Assembly (NCBI GenBank): GCA_903885605.1
Contig: CAISJD010000207.1
Coordinates: 1 to 64,000 of the forward strand
Source: an uncultured Chthonomonas sp.
GTDB taxonomy: Bacteria > Armatimonadota > Chthonomonadetes > Chthonomonadales > CAJBBX01
DNA length: 64,000 nucleotides
Reading direction: 5' to 3'
Under the pieces are notes generated by a model that was not told the DNA's origin, did not search any database, and saw only the letters and a list, made by a program, of their open reading frames with translations. Below, one piece after another: positions 8,305 to 17,909 of the stretch (its first letter is position 1; every line of letters starts with the position of its first letter). Made by a program: the position numbers and the translations under genes.

Positions 8305-11300
8305 TCATCCGGCCTCCATCTCCCGCACCGCCGCCTCCAGCCGCTCCATGGCCTCGGCCTCGCACCGTCGCGCTTCCCGCACTTGTGCGGCTATGCTCCG
8401 CCGCAGCTCCGCATCGGCCAGCCCCCGGCGAGCCTGATCACACCCGTCGTCGGGCCACGGCCAGACCCTGGCGCCTGCCGCTTGCTCCAGCAGGTCGGCC
8501 GCGGCAGTCAGGTGTTCTGCCGCTTCAGGCGTGGCAGGCGCCATGCCGCGAAGCCACCTCGCGCCCGCTCGCCGATCTTCGAGCATGCAGCACTGGTCGC
8601 CATGGACCATCACGCGGCGCTCCATGGTCTCGTCGTCGCCGGCCGGGTAGTCGGCATCGACCTCCAGCGCGTCGGCCCAGGCGTCGCAGGCGGCCAGGCC
8701 GCTCAGATGCTCGGGACGCTCAGGGCGCACCGGCGTTCGAGCCAGATCGATGGCCCACCGCAGCGTGTCGAGCAGGATGGACCTGGCGGACGCCCCCGGC
8801 CACCGGCGCTTGTCGCCCAGGACGAGGAAGCCCAGGTCGCCGGCCCACGCCGCCTGCTCGTGCCACTCGGTGCGCTGGTAGTAGCCGGGGCGGCTCCGGT
8901 CCTGGAAGTAGCTCCAGCCACAGAGCACGTCGCCGCCCCGGTCGTAGCCCGTCACCAGCCCCGCTTCGGGCGGACCGATGATCCCGAAGGCCACCACCGG
9001 CCGCCCGTGGCTGATGCTCTCCTTCATGGCCTCCAGCATAGCGCCGCGGTCGGTCGGCGGCACGATGGTCAGGGAGCGGTTGAGAAGCGCTTCGGCCCGC
9101 AGGATCGGCTCGTGGCCGAGGTACATCAGGTCCACGTTGCCGCCGTCGTCGCGTTGCCATAAGCGCCGGAACGCCGCGCCGGTCACCGCCATGAGGGCGT
9201 CTAGGCTCGCCTGGTCGCCGATGTGCCGCAAGGCGGCGTGGAGCGAGCCGGGGAAAGGGCAGAGGTTCACGTCGTAGCCCACCCGCGGCACATCGGGCAG
9301 TAGCGCGAAGTGGCTGGTCTCGCCCTCGCGCATGGCGGGCGGCACGGCCTCGTACGCAGACGCGGCCTGCTCCAAGTGCTGGATCGCGACCTCCTCGATC
9401 TCCATGGCCTCTCGCAACATCCCCTGCTGCCGACGACGCTGCTCGAGGCTCCAGGCCGACGGCTGCCGGCGGCAGGGCTCCAGACAGGGCAGGTCGGCGG
9501 CGCCGGCCAGCAGCTTGACCTCGCGCTCATACGCGGTAGCGGCGGCCAGCGCCTGCTCCTCGCCGTCGCCGTGGAGCAGCGAGGCATAGTCGCGCAGGTA
9601 GGTCACCGCCGCGCGCCGGGCGTCGATCAGGCACATCCAGACCCACCGGTTCAAGCCGTAGAGCCGGGCCAGGTCGCCGTCGGGTAGGGCGGCGTGGTCG
9701 CGGACGGTGAGGTCGTCCATCCAGGCCCCGAACGCCCCTCGGCCGTAGTACCACTCGTGGCCATGCACCGCGTAGCCCGCGTGGGCCCTGCCGCGGCGCC
9801 AGTTGCGGGCCGCCGTGCGCAGGCCGCCGACGAAGGCTGAGACCGGCGGCGCAGCTTGGGTGAACCCGGCCCAGTGGAGCTGGAAGCTCCCGCAGGCGGC
9901 CTGGGCCGAGATGTCGTAAGCTCCAGCCGTGCCGTAACGATGGACGCGCATGGTGCGCCCGCCGTCGGCGTACCCCACGATCAGGCCGATGTCCGGGCCG
10001 TCCACGGAGGCCATCACGGGCCGCCCGGCCTCGATGTGCCGCACCACGCGCAGGGCGTTGGCGTCGGCGACCGCGTCCTCTCCCACGCCGGGGAACTCGG
10101 CCTCCAGCTCGATCCCCATGGCGCGCTGCAGGTCGTCCCACTCCTCCATGAACTCGCCGCAGGGGCAGGCCATGTCCCAGCCGCCCAGTGTGTCGGGGTT
10201 CGACCAGCGGAGCCGGAAGGCCAGCCCCGTGGCGCCCATCATGTCGCTATACCGTAGCGGACGCTCGGTGACGGACGTGAGCGCTTCCACCGATCCGATG
10301 AAGGTGCAGTTGCGGCCCGCGCCGAACTCGAGGCCGGGTAGCCCGAGGATCTCGGTCCACCCGCCCTCGCGCACCACCCTGGCCGACGGGTTCGGCGCCA
10401 GGGACGCGTGGCGGGCGGTCCAACTCGCTTCGTCCATCCGCCGGATGGCTCGCTCCAGATGCGCGGCCGCCTCGGCGTCGCGGGTCCGCGCCAGCCGGAT
10501 CAGGGGCACGATCCGCCCGCGAACGTGCGCTTGCGCCAGCTTCTCGGCGCCCGATTGGTCGGCGATCATCCCGCCGGTGAACTCCCAGATCGCCCAGACC
10601 AGGTCGTGCTCGTCGTCAAAGCAGCCGGCAGCGGCCAGTAGCTCCGTTCGCGCCTCCGGGTGCGCCTCGGCCAGGAAGCGGAGGAAGCAGGCGCCGTAGG
10701 CACGCGCTTCGGCCAGGTCGCCGCCGCGCTGGTGGTGCACCAGCATGCGATGCATGAGCGTCTCGGCAGACTGTGCCGCAAAGCAGCGGTCGTCCAGCAG
10801 CTGCTCGGCCCAGGCGCTGAAGGCGGCTTGCCCACTGAGCCGCCCTCGCACATTGGGGCCACGCATGAGCCGCACGCCCAGCGCCAGCGCGGAGCGGTGC
10901 AGCGCGACCGCTTCGAGCCGGGGCTGCGGATCGCCGATGAGGGTGAGCGCCTCGGTCCCCGTGAACCAGCCGCGCTTGCGGAAGCGGCCGTCGGGCTCGA
11001 ACTCCACCCCGTCGGCGAACTCGGGCATGGACTGGAACGCGTTCCAGCCGATGAGGACGTCGCCGCCCTCGTCGTACCCGGTGACGAGGCAGGGCTCCGG
11101 CGGACCGATGACGCCCACGGCGATGACCGGACGCCCCTTCACCCGGATGCTCTCCACGATCCGCGCTCGCCACTCCGCCTCAACAGCCTCGGCCGGTAGC
11201 GACGGCCCGCACTCCGCGGCGAAGCCGGGCTTCAGCAGCGTTTCGCAGCCGTAGCCCGAGCCGGCAAGAGCCCGGCGGGCGGGCTCCATGGGATCGTCGG

Positions 11301-11589
11301 TCATGCGGAAGGGGCTGCCGTCGCCCATGTCCCAGGCGTCCGGCGTCATGATGCGGCGGAAGGCGCATCCCGAGAGGCCCAGCAGGTAGCAGTGGAGGTC
11401 GTGCCATGGGTCCACCGCGCCCCGGCGGCTCAGAAAGCCCAGGTCTTCGCCCCGAGACTGGAGGAACGACTTAATGCACGAGGGCAGCAGGTCGTCCTCA
11501 GGCGCGCCGTGGCCGTCGTAGAAGCCCACCTTCGGCAGGCCCTCCAGCAGGCAGCGGCCGGTTGTGTCGGTCTGTGTTGCGCCGGGCAT
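8305..11589 (-). CDS. Triple-module BtrH/C39-like (papain-fold-like) protein, function unknown
   Basis: Protein of 1094 residues without signal peptide. I see three related modules, each a roughly 160-200-residue BtrH_N/peptidase-C39-like core followed by a helical segment of about 150 residues: A 18-390, B 408-750, C 766-1090. Shared signatures are IGPPEPCLVTGYD (A, 161-173), VDGPDIGLIVGYA (B) and IGPPEAGLVTGYD (C), plus Ala-Trp helices (FSAWAEQLL, FGAWMDDL, CDAWADALE). A candidate nucleophile Cys opens B (NCTFIGS, Cys427) and C (LCPFPGS, Cys777), but in A its place is taken by another residue. The His usually before VTGYD is Pro-Cys, Pro-Asp-Ile-Gly or Ala-Gly here, so proteolysis is doubtful. 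AGGAGGAG precedes ATG 11589, which lies 10 nt after the upstream glycosidase stop, so the two are an operon. Confidence 0.7.
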   Translation of the reverse strand: MPGATQTDTTGRCLLEGLPKVGFYDGHGAPEDDLLPSCIKSFLQSRGEDLGFLSRRGAVDPWHDLHCYLLGLSGCAFRRIMTPDAWDMGDGSPFRMTDDPMEPARRALAGSGYGCETLLKPGFAAECGPSLPAEAVEAEWRARIVESIRVKGRPVIAVGVIGPPEPCLVTGYDEGGDVLIGWNAFQSMPEFADGVEFEPDGRFRKRGWFTGTEALTLIGDPQPRLEAVALHRSALALGVRLMRGPNVRGRLSGQAAFSAWAEQLLDDRCFAAQSAETLMHRMLVHHQRGGDLAEARAYGACFLRFLAEAHPEARTELLAAAGCFDDEHDLVWAIWEFTGGMIADQSGAEKLAQAHVRGRIVPLIRLARTRDAEAAAHLERAIRRMDEASWTARHASLAPNPSARVVREGGWTEILGLPGLEFGAGRNCTFIGSVEALTSVTERPLRYSDMMGATGLAFRLRWSNPDTLGGWDMACPCGEFMEEWDDLQRAMGIELEAEFPGVGEDAVADANALRVVRHIEAGRPVMASVDGPDIGLIVGYADGGRTMRVHRYGTAGAYDISAQAACGSFQLHWAGFTQAAPPVSAFVGGLRTAARNWRRGRAHAGYAVHGHEWYYGRGAFGAWMDDLTVRDHAALPDGDLARLYGLNRWVWMCLIDARRAAVTYLRDYASLLHGDGEEQALAAATAYEREVKLLAGAADLPCLEPCRRQPSAWSLEQRRRQQGMLREAMEIEEVAIQHLEQAASAYEAVPPAMREGETSHFALLPDVPRVGYDVNLCPFPGSLHAALRHIGDQASLDALMAVTGAAFRRLWQRDDGGNVDLMYLGHEPILRAEALLNRSLTIVPPTDRGAMLEAMKESISHGRPVVAFGIIGPPEAGLVTGYDRGGDVLCGWSYFQDRSRPGYYQRTEWHEQAAWAGDLGFLVLGDKRRWPGASARSILLDTLRWAIDLARTPVRPERPEHLSGLAACDAWADALEVDADYPAGDDETMERRVMVHGDQCCMLEDRRAGARWLRGMAPATPEAAEHLTAAADLLEQAAGARVWPWPDDGCDQARRGLADAELRRSIAAQVREARRCEAEAMERLEAAVREMEAG

Positions 11590-11599
11590 ATCTCTCCTC

Positions 11600-14500
11600 C
11601 TACAGGGGCCGCAGGGTCACCGAGCCGTCCCGGCCGATGGCCGCCGCCGCCGTGAAGGGCGCGCGCACCGTGCGCCCGCCCCACCGAAACGCGCCGCCGG
11701 AGCGGGCGCTGATCGTGACATGGGTGCGCGTGGCCCGGATCGTGAGCCGCGCGCCGCGGTAGAGGATGTCGCGGGCCTCCACCCAGGCCTGGTTGCTCGG
11801 CAGCCTGGGGCGCAGCGTCAGGCCCGCGGCGTTCGCTTCGGCGCCCAGGAAGCCGTGCAGCGCCACACCCGCGAGCATGGCGGTCTCTGGGAACTCGAAG
11901 CTCATCACGCCCGCGCCGCCGGCCGTGCCCCCGCCCTGCACGCTCCGGCCGTCGAAGAGCGGCCCTCCGCCGGTGAGCCTGTCGGGCTCGGCGTAGCGCC
12001 GGAGCATCTCCAGCAGGCGCGCGTAGCCGTCGTCGCCTCCCCGCGTCCGGAGCCGCGCGAGGATGTCGTAGTGGCTCTCGTAGAGGTCGGCGCCGCCGTT
12101 CTGGATCTGGTCGCCCCAGGGGTAGGCCGAGGCATTCTGCTGGGCCGCCCACCAGTCCGGGTTGTCGAGGGTGGTGCATCGCGGCCCGAAGCGCCAGGCG
12201 TAGATGTCGCCGGGCGTCAGCTTGCCCCGGGCGTCACGCGTGGAGCCGGTGTCGAGCCAGCGCAGCACGGCCTCGGCGCGGTCGGACGGCGCCAGGCCCG
12301 AGGCAACGGCCAGCAGGTTAACGAAGGTGAAGCCGAGGTCGTGCACGCCGCCATCTGCGTCGATGCACCCCACATAGCGGGCCGCGCCGTCGCCCTGCCC
12401 CCTGGCGGTCCAGTAGAGCTCGTTGTAGCGCTTGGCGGCGCGTCCGGCCAGGCGTCGGCACTCGGCGGCGCGGCGCGGGTCGCCGTAGGCTGCCTCCAGC
12501 TCCGCCATGGCGACGAGCGACCGGTAGAACCAGGCCCCGGCGTAGGCGTCGAGGTAGCCGAAGGGCAGGATATCGTAGTAGTTGTTGCCGATGGAGCGGC
12601 CGTTGAGACCCAGGTGGTCCCCATCGCCACACTTGCGGTCGAACTTCAGCACGCCCTCGGCCCGGCCGTTGAGCGTCTCAAGCTGGTAGGCCATCATCCG
12701 CCGAGCGCGCTCCAGCCAGTCCCACGTGTGCCCATCCTGCGCCGCCTTGCCGCCCAGCGTGGTGGGCTCCAGCGAGGAGAGCCACTCCACACCGGCATCG
12801 CTCCCCGTCGCCTCCAGCGTGTAGCGGCCCGCCGACAGCGGGCGCCCCAGGTCCACGGGCAGCCAGGCGTCACCGGTAGGTACGGATAGGGGTCCGCCGC
12901 TCCAAGCCTCCTTACCGCCGGCGTCCCGCAGCGTCAGGGCCACCTCGGGCTTCCAGCGCGTGCCGAAGTGGACCATCACCACCTGCCCCGGCCACGGCTC
13001 GCCGCCTCGGAAGGCGGGGCCCAGCAGGCGGTCGCCCTCCTGCGCCGAGGTATGCCAGATGCCGGTGCGCGGCGGGTCCGTGGTCGACGTGGTGGCCGGC
13101 TCGTCCAGCACCAGCAGCGTCTCTGTCCCGGCCGGCAGCGCTGTCGGCATCAGCGCCCAGGCGATGGTGTTGTCCGGCAGGCCGGCAATGCGGACCTCGG
13201 CCAACGGGGCGGCGGCGGCGCTGGCGGCATAGTCGCCGGTCCAGCGGAAGAGGCGGAGGCGTCCGCCGCTCTCGCGCGTAGACCAGGTGGGCGTGGAGAT
13301 GCCCACGGTGTTGTAGTCCGCGTCGGGCCGTATGACCTGCGCCACGGAGCGTCCCGGCGCCGAGGCCACGGCCAGCGGGTCCCAGCGGTCTACGCGGCGG
13401 GCCAGCGCGGGCCGCTGGGTGAGCGCGCCCGTTCCGAGCACGGGCTCCACGACCGGCGCCCGGAGCCGCAGCGCGAGCCGGTCGAACGCCGACGGCGCCG
13501 TGAAGGGCTGTGAAAGGCGCCGGTCCGCGGCGATCCGCACGGGCTGGTTGGCGACCTCCTGGGCGAGCAACGTCTTCGTTCCGTGCGCCACCCGTAGCCC
13601 GAAGTCGCGGCCCCGCGTGCGGCCTCGTTCCCTGGTCCAGAGCAGGTACTGGCGGATGGCGCAGATCTGCACCGCGTTCACGTTCAGGTGTCGCGTGTCG
13701 TAGCCGCCGGGGAAGGGCCACCCGCGCTGGTCGCCCCACGACCAGGCCAGGCCGTCGCGCCCGTAGCCGTCGTCACCCACCACCTGCCCGCTGAGCGGGT
13801 TGAAGACATCCTGCCGGTAGGGGCCATCGACATAGGAGTGGCCCAGGGCGCCCCACTCACCCCAGCAGGTGAGGCCCGTGCCCGAGGGGTACCAGTATCC
13901 GGCCTGCAGGTAGAAGTCGTTCAGCAGGCGGTTCAGGCTCGTCTTGCCGCCGGCGCTGTTGGCCAGCGGCACGTCGCTCGCGAACGCGAAGGAGGGGAGC
14001 CGCCCCTTCTCCAGCGCCACGCCCGGACCCGGCGGCGCGAAGCCGAGGCGGATCACCCGGCCCGTCGCGTGGAAGCGCATCACCAGCCGACCCAGTTCGA
14101 AGGCAAAGGTGGCGGTGGAGCCGGGCCCGCCGTCCAACGTGACCTGGGCTCCGTCCGCGGTCTGCAGGAGGAGGCTCCGGCCCTTGTCGTTCCGCAACGA
14201 GGGCAGGCTGGGCACGCGGCCCATGCGCTTGAAGGACTCGATCACCAGCGTGTGGCCGGAGCCGAGCGCGGTGAAGCGAAGCAACGCCGGATGGTCCTGG
14301 CGGTCGGCGCCCGTCGTGCGTCCGGTGAGGCGGTCGTAGAAGCCGTCAGGGCCGAGGTCGATGGGCCACTCCAGCACGGTGGGCCCCTGCCCCGGCAGCG
14401 TCAGGCGGAGGGTGCGTCCTCCCTGCTCGCGGCCCAGGCAGTCCTGCGTGAGCGCGAGCGTTCGGCCTTCAGCCGAGGCGGCCAGGCTCGCGCAGAGTAG

Positions 14501-14653
14501 CTCTGAGCCGAAGCGGCCCTTGCCCGAGGCGTCGCACCGCAGGCCGGTGAGCCGTCCGTCAGCCGCGGCTGCCTGCCAGAAGCCGTCCGGCGCGGCCGGA
14601 CCGGGAAGGGCCAGGCTCGTGAGCAGGCCGAGTGCGAGGAAGAGTGGTCCCAT
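11600..14653 (-). CDS. Secreted six-hairpin (alpha/alpha-6 barrel) glycosidase
   Basis: Protein of 1017 residues. ATG 14653 is preferred over 14680 because AGGGGGCG lies upstream and the signal peptide MGPLFLALGLLTSLALPGPA follows. Residues 30-600 are beta-rich. The last 400 form a six-hairpin glycosidase barrel with MMAYQLETLNG, YYDILPFGYLDAYAG, WAAQQNASAYPWGDQ and YESHYD, ending in a beta tail (LRPRLPSN, LTIRATRTHVTI) as in GH65/GH78/GH94-type proteins. An inverting glycosidase role is inferred from the fold; the family and substrate are not assigned. The BtrH-like gene follows after 10 nt. The gene diverges from the GH99-like gene. Confidence 0.72.
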   Translation of the reverse strand: MGPLFLALGLLTSLALPGPAAPDGFWQAAAADGRLTGLRCDASGKGRFGSELLCASLAASAEGRTLALTQDCLGREQGGRTLRLTLPGQGPTVLEWPIDLGPDGFYDRLTGRTTGADRQDHPALLRFTALGSGHTLVIESFKRMGRVPSLPSLRNDKGRSLLLQTADGAQVTLDGGPGSTATFAFELGRLVMRFHATGRVIRLGFAPPGPGVALEKGRLPSFAFASDVPLANSAGGKTSLNRLLNDFYLQAGYWYPSGTGLTCWGEWGALGHSYVDGPYRQDVFNPLSGQVVGDDGYGRDGLAWSWGDQRGWPFPGGYDTRHLNVNAVQICAIRQYLLWTRERGRTRGRDFGLRVAHGTKTLLAQEVANQPVRIAADRRLSQPFTAPSAFDRLALRLRAPVVEPVLGTGALTQRPALARRVDRWDPLAVASAPGRSVAQVIRPDADYNTVGISTPTWSTRESGGRLRLFRWTGDYAASAAAAPLAEVRIAGLPDNTIAWALMPTALPAGTETLLVLDEPATTSTTDPPRTGIWHTSAQEGDRLLGPAFRGGEPWPGQVVMVHFGTRWKPEVALTLRDAGGKEAWSGGPLSVPTGDAWLPVDLGRPLSAGRYTLEATGSDAGVEWLSSLEPTTLGGKAAQDGHTWDWLERARRMMAYQLETLNGRAEGVLKFDRKCGDGDHLGLNGRSIGNNYYDILPFGYLDAYAGAWFYRSLVAMAELEAAYGDPRRAAECRRLAGRAAKRYNELYWTARGQGDGAARYVGCIDADGGVHDLGFTFVNLLAVASGLAPSDRAEAVLRWLDTGSTRDARGKLTPGDIYAWRFGPRCTTLDNPDWWAAQQNASAYPWGDQIQNGGADLYESHYDILARLRTRGGDDGYARLLEMLRRYAEPDRLTGGGPLFDGRSVQGGGTAGGAGVMSFEFPETAMLAGVALHGFLGAEANAAGLTLRPRLPSNQAWVEARDILYRGARLTIRATRTHVTISARSGGAFRWGGRTVRAPFTAAAAIGRDGSVTLRPL

Positions 14654-14765
14654 GGTACGCCCCCTGTTGCGTTGCACCAAGGTTCGGCTCCCGGCAGCCC
14701 TCCTCCTGCTTGCCTTCGGTGTGCTACGCTTTGGTTACACCACAGGCGAACGAAAGGCCCACCGC

Positions 14766-15935
14766 ATGATCAGCGCGAACGACGCACCACCCAACCCGCC
14801 GCGCACCTTCCAGGTCGTCAGCTACTACTTCGGCAACTACCATCCCGGCGACACCCGGAACAGCAAGCTGAAAGGTCCCAACTGGTCGGAATGGGACCTG
14901 GTCAAGGCGGCCAAGCCACGCTTCCCCGGACACCGGCAGCCGAACGTACCGATGTGGGGCTACGAGGACGAGTCGGACCCCAGGGCTATGGCGCGCAAGA
15001 TCGACGCGGCCGCCGACCACGGCGTGGACGCCTTCCTCTTCGACTGGTACTACTACGACGACGGTCCCTTCCTGGAGCGGCCCATCGAGCGCGGCTTCCT
15101 GAAGGCCGCCAACAACAGCCGCCTCAAGTTCGCCCTTATGTGGGCCAACCACGACTGGATCGACATCCACCCCTACCGGCTGGGCGCCGAGCACAAGCTC
15201 CTCTACCCCGGCAAGGTGACGCCGAGCACGTTCGGCGCGATCGCCGGCCACGTCATCCACGACTACTTCCTCCACCCCAGCTACTGGAAGATCGAGGGGC
15301 GGCCCTACTTCTCCTTCTACGACCTCGGCAAGCTCGTCGAGAGCTTCGGCAGCGTTCCGGCCACCCGCGCCGCTCTGGACGCCTTCCGCGCCGGGGCCGT
15401 CGCCGCGGGCCTGCCGGGCCTCCACCTCAACGCCGTCGTCTGGGGCCAGACGGTCCTGCCGTCCGAGACGATGCCGACCGATCCCAAGCGCCTCGTCAAG
15501 GAGCTGGGCTTCGACTCGGTCACCTCCTACGTCTGGATCCACCACGTCCCGCTGCCCGACCAGCAGACCGACTTCAACCACGTCCGCGACGCCTACCTGA
15601 AGTACTGGGACGAGGCCCGCAAGACCTACGACGTGCCCTACTACCCCAACGTCAGCATGGGCTGGGACTCGAGCCCCCGCGCCCACCAGGACGACCCGTT
15701 CGGCAACACCGGCTACCCCTTCACCAACACCATCAGCGGCAACACGCCCGAGCGCTTCCGCGAGGCCCTGGCCATCACCCGCGAGCGCCTGCTGGCCGAG
15801 CCGCCCGCCCAGCGCATCCTCAACATCAACTGCTGGAACGAATGGACGGAAGGCAGCTACCTGGAGCCCGACATGGTGAACGGCATGAAGTACCTGGAGG
15901 CCATCCGGGACGTATTCGGGAAGACAGGAAGGTAG
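14766..15935 (+). CDS. GH99/WbsX-like domain protein
   Basis: Protein of 389 residues from ATG 14766. SYYFGNYHPG, WSEWDLVKAAKPRFPGH and NCWNEWTEGSYLEPD are hallmark motifs of the WbsX / GH99-like TIM-barrel family (endo-alpha-mannosidase related, also found in polysaccharide loci). The conserved core covers almost the whole protein. An in-frame ATG at 14652 would add LPAALLLLAFGVL, a possible signal peptide, but it would overlap the start of the divergent gene and leave no promoter space, so I prefer 14766. Whether the protein is exported is therefore open. Confidence 0.78.
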   Translation: MISANDAPPNPPRTFQVVSYYFGNYHPGDTRNSKLKGPNWSEWDLVKAAKPRFPGHRQPNVPMWGYEDESDPRAMARKIDAAADHGVDAFLFDWYYYDDGPFLERPIERGFLKAANNSRLKFALMWANHDWIDIHPYRLGAEHKLLYPGKVTPSTFGAIAGHVIHDYFLHPSYWKIEGRPYFSFYDLGKLVESFGSVPATRAALDAFRAGAVAAGLPGLHLNAVVWGQTVLPSETMPTDPKRLVKELGFDSVTSYVWIHHVPLPDQQTDFNHVRDAYLKYWDEARKTYDVPYYPNVSMGWDSSPRAHQDDPFGNTGYPFTNTISGNTPERFREALAITRERLLAEPPAQRILNINCWNEWTEGSYLEPDMVNGMKYLEAIRDVFGKTGR

Positions 15936-15997
15936 CGGGAAGAGGCGAGTGGCGGGCGCAGTCAGTCGGCGCCCGCCATCGGGCCCGGTTGCCACGC

Positions 15998-16014
15998 GTG
16001 ACAGAGGTGTGACA
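15998..16014. promoter_or_regulatory. 11-bp-spaced direct repeat, putative SARP operator 1
   Basis: GTGACA occurs at 15998-16003 and again at 16009-16014, exactly 11 bases apart, about 85 bases before the SARP-NTPase start. Read on the other strand it is TGTCACACCTCTGTCAC, matching the two sites at 22.4 and 22.8 kb. SARP regulators of the OmpR-like winged-helix type bind direct repeats with one-turn spacing. Autoregulation is inferred. Confidence 0.5.
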
Positions 16015-16097
16015 ATCGAACGGCAGTGAAGCGCACCCGGTTGTCGTGATGACACAATGAAGAGGTTGAGATTAGGAGGGATGGCTGGATCGCGCTG

Positions 16098-17909
16098 GTG
16101 ATCGCTGATGCCTGTGAGGTGAGCCCTGTGGAGCTTCCGTTGTCGCATATACCTTCGGCCGATGGCACCGAACCCAGAGGCCTGGAGATTCGCCTGTTCG
16201 GGTTGTTCGAGCTCTCTATCGATGGCATGGCAATCCCGGCCATCTCAAGGCGTGATGGCGACCGCATCCTGGCTTTCCTCATCTTGCAAGAGAGGCCCGT
16301 TTCGAAGGCTACCGTGGCCGATACCTTTTGGCCAGGAACCGGAAGTCAGGAGTCCCTGCGCCAGAGCCTGACCTCCATGAGACGCGCTCTCGGTGACCAC
16401 GCCTGGCGGCTTGGCGGCCAGGCCGGAGCGCTGAGCTTCGATACGACCGGAGCCGGCGTGGACGTGATCGCGTTCGACAACCTGGCCCGGTCCGATCGCC
16501 TGGAGGATCTGCTGTCTGCGGCCGCACTGCATCGTGCCCCGCTACTGGACGAGCGACACGAGGAGTGGGCCCGGAAGGCTCGGTCCGATCGGAAGCGTGT
16601 CCTGACCGACCTGCTCCACCGGGCCTCGCATCTGGCCCGCGATTGCGGCGACCTGCCGCGGTCCTGCGCCCTCCTGCACAGGCTGACGCGCGCTAAGCCT
16701 ACCATGGAACATGCCTGGTCCGACCTGATGGCCGTGCTAATGGCCAGCGGCGAACGGGCTGTCGCACTGGAGCAGTATGCCGCCTTCAGCACCTACCTGA
16801 AGTCGCGCCACGGCCTGGCGCCGTCACCGGAGATGGAGGCCATGCACACGCGACTACGAACCGACGAGGGGCGGCCATCCGATCCTGCGTCGGCGCCCGT
16901 CGGCCGTAGCGGCGTCGGTGGCGCCGTGCCCCTATCCTCGACCCTCTACGTCCAACGGGCCGCCGACGTGAGCCTTGCCGCGGCCCTCGATCGGGGCGAG
17001 TCGATCATTCGCATCCAGGGACCCAGGCAGACCGGGAAATCGTCGGTGCTCGCACGTGGCCTGCAGCATGCCAGGGCCCTCGGCAACACCACCTACGTCT
17101 TAGAGTTCGAGCGGCTGGCGGCCGAGGACCTTGCCTCCATGAAGACCCTCTGCCTCCGCGTGGCCTCGATCCTGGCTGCCCAGCTTGACGGCGACCCGGA
17201 TCCCGGAGCCGACTGGTCCGATGCCATGGGCCCCGGCGTGAACCTGGAGCGGTTCGTCCTGCGCCACGTGCTGGGCGAGAAGCCGACCCCCGTCGTCATC
17301 GCCATGGACGACGTGGACCGCCTGTTCACCTATCCCTTCGCCTCTGACTTCTTCGCCCTCCTCCGCGCCTGGCACGGCCGCCATGCGTTCGAGCCCGACC
17401 GCCCCCTGGGCCGTCTCACGATGGCGCTCGTCTTCGCCACGGATGCGCACCTGTATTTGAGGAACCTGAACCACTCTCCCTTCAACGTGGGCGCCCGCAT
17501 TGCCGTGGAGGACCTCAGCGCCGAGGAGCTAGACGAGCTCGTACGACGCTACGGCGCCACCTTCGGATCACGGGCAGAGCGGGCGCAGTTCCATGTCCTG
17601 GTGGGCGGGCATGCTTACTTCGCATGCAAGGCCCTGCAGGCCATGGAGGAGAACGGCTGGTCGGTTGCCGAACTTGGCGCTCACGCCGGGCGGGAGGACG
17701 GGCCACTGGCCGATTCCCTGGGAGCCCTGTGGCGGCTGCTGGGCTCTGACGCGGACCTCGTCGCCGAAGTGAAGGCTGTCCTGGCCGGCGGGAGATGCAG
17801 CGATGCAGCCTTCGATCGCCTCCGCTCGGGCGGTATCCTGGCCGGTGAACCGGAGCGCCCCCTCTTTCGGAGCGGTGTGCTGAAGACGTACCTGGCAGCC
17901 CACGCATGA
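16098..17909 (+). CDS. SARP/BTAD transcriptional activator fused to AAA-like (AAA_35-type) NTPase
   Basis: Protein of 603 residues with three parts: an OmpR-like winged-helix DNA-binding domain (29-128; IRLFGLFELSIDG, FWPGTGSQESLRQSLTSMRRAL), a bacterial transcriptional activator (BTAD) helical repeat domain (about 130-255; LKSRHGLAPSPEMEAMH), and an AAA-like NTPase (about 278-600) with P-loop QGPRQTGKSSV at 307-317 and Walker B VVIAMDDVDRL at 399-409. SARP proteins activate transcription and are often gated by their STAND-like NTPase. The start is GTG 16098; AGGAGGG lies 18 bases upstream, somewhat far, so the N-terminus could be off. The gene overlaps the next NTPase gene by 4 nt, implying translational coupling. 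Confidence 0.85.
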   Translation: MIADACEVSPVELPLSHIPSADGTEPRGLEIRLFGLFELSIDGMAIPAISRRDGDRILAFLILQERPVSKATVADTFWPGTGSQESLRQSLTSMRRALGDHAWRLGGQAGALSFDTTGAGVDVIAFDNLARSDRLEDLLSAAALHRAPLLDERHEEWARKARSDRKRVLTDLLHRASHLARDCGDLPRSCALLHRLTRAKPTMEHAWSDLMAVLMASGERAVALEQYAAFSTYLKSRHGLAPSPEMEAMHTRLRTDEGRPSDPASAPVGRSGVGGAVPLSSTLYVQRAADVSLAAALDRGESIIRIQGPRQTGKSSVLARGLQHARALGNTTYVLEFERLAAEDLASMKTLCLRVASILAAQLDGDPDPGADWSDAMGPGVNLERFVLRHVLGEKPTPVVIAMDDVDRLFTYPFASDFFALLRAWHGRHAFEPDRPLGRLTMALVFATDAHLYLRNLNHSPFNVGARIAVEDLSAEELDELVRRYGATFGSRAERAQFHVLVGGHAYFACKALQAMEENGWSVAELGAHAGREDGPLADSLGALWRLLGSDADLVAEVKAVLAGGRCSDAAFDRLRSGGILAGEPERPLFRSGVLKTYLAAHA

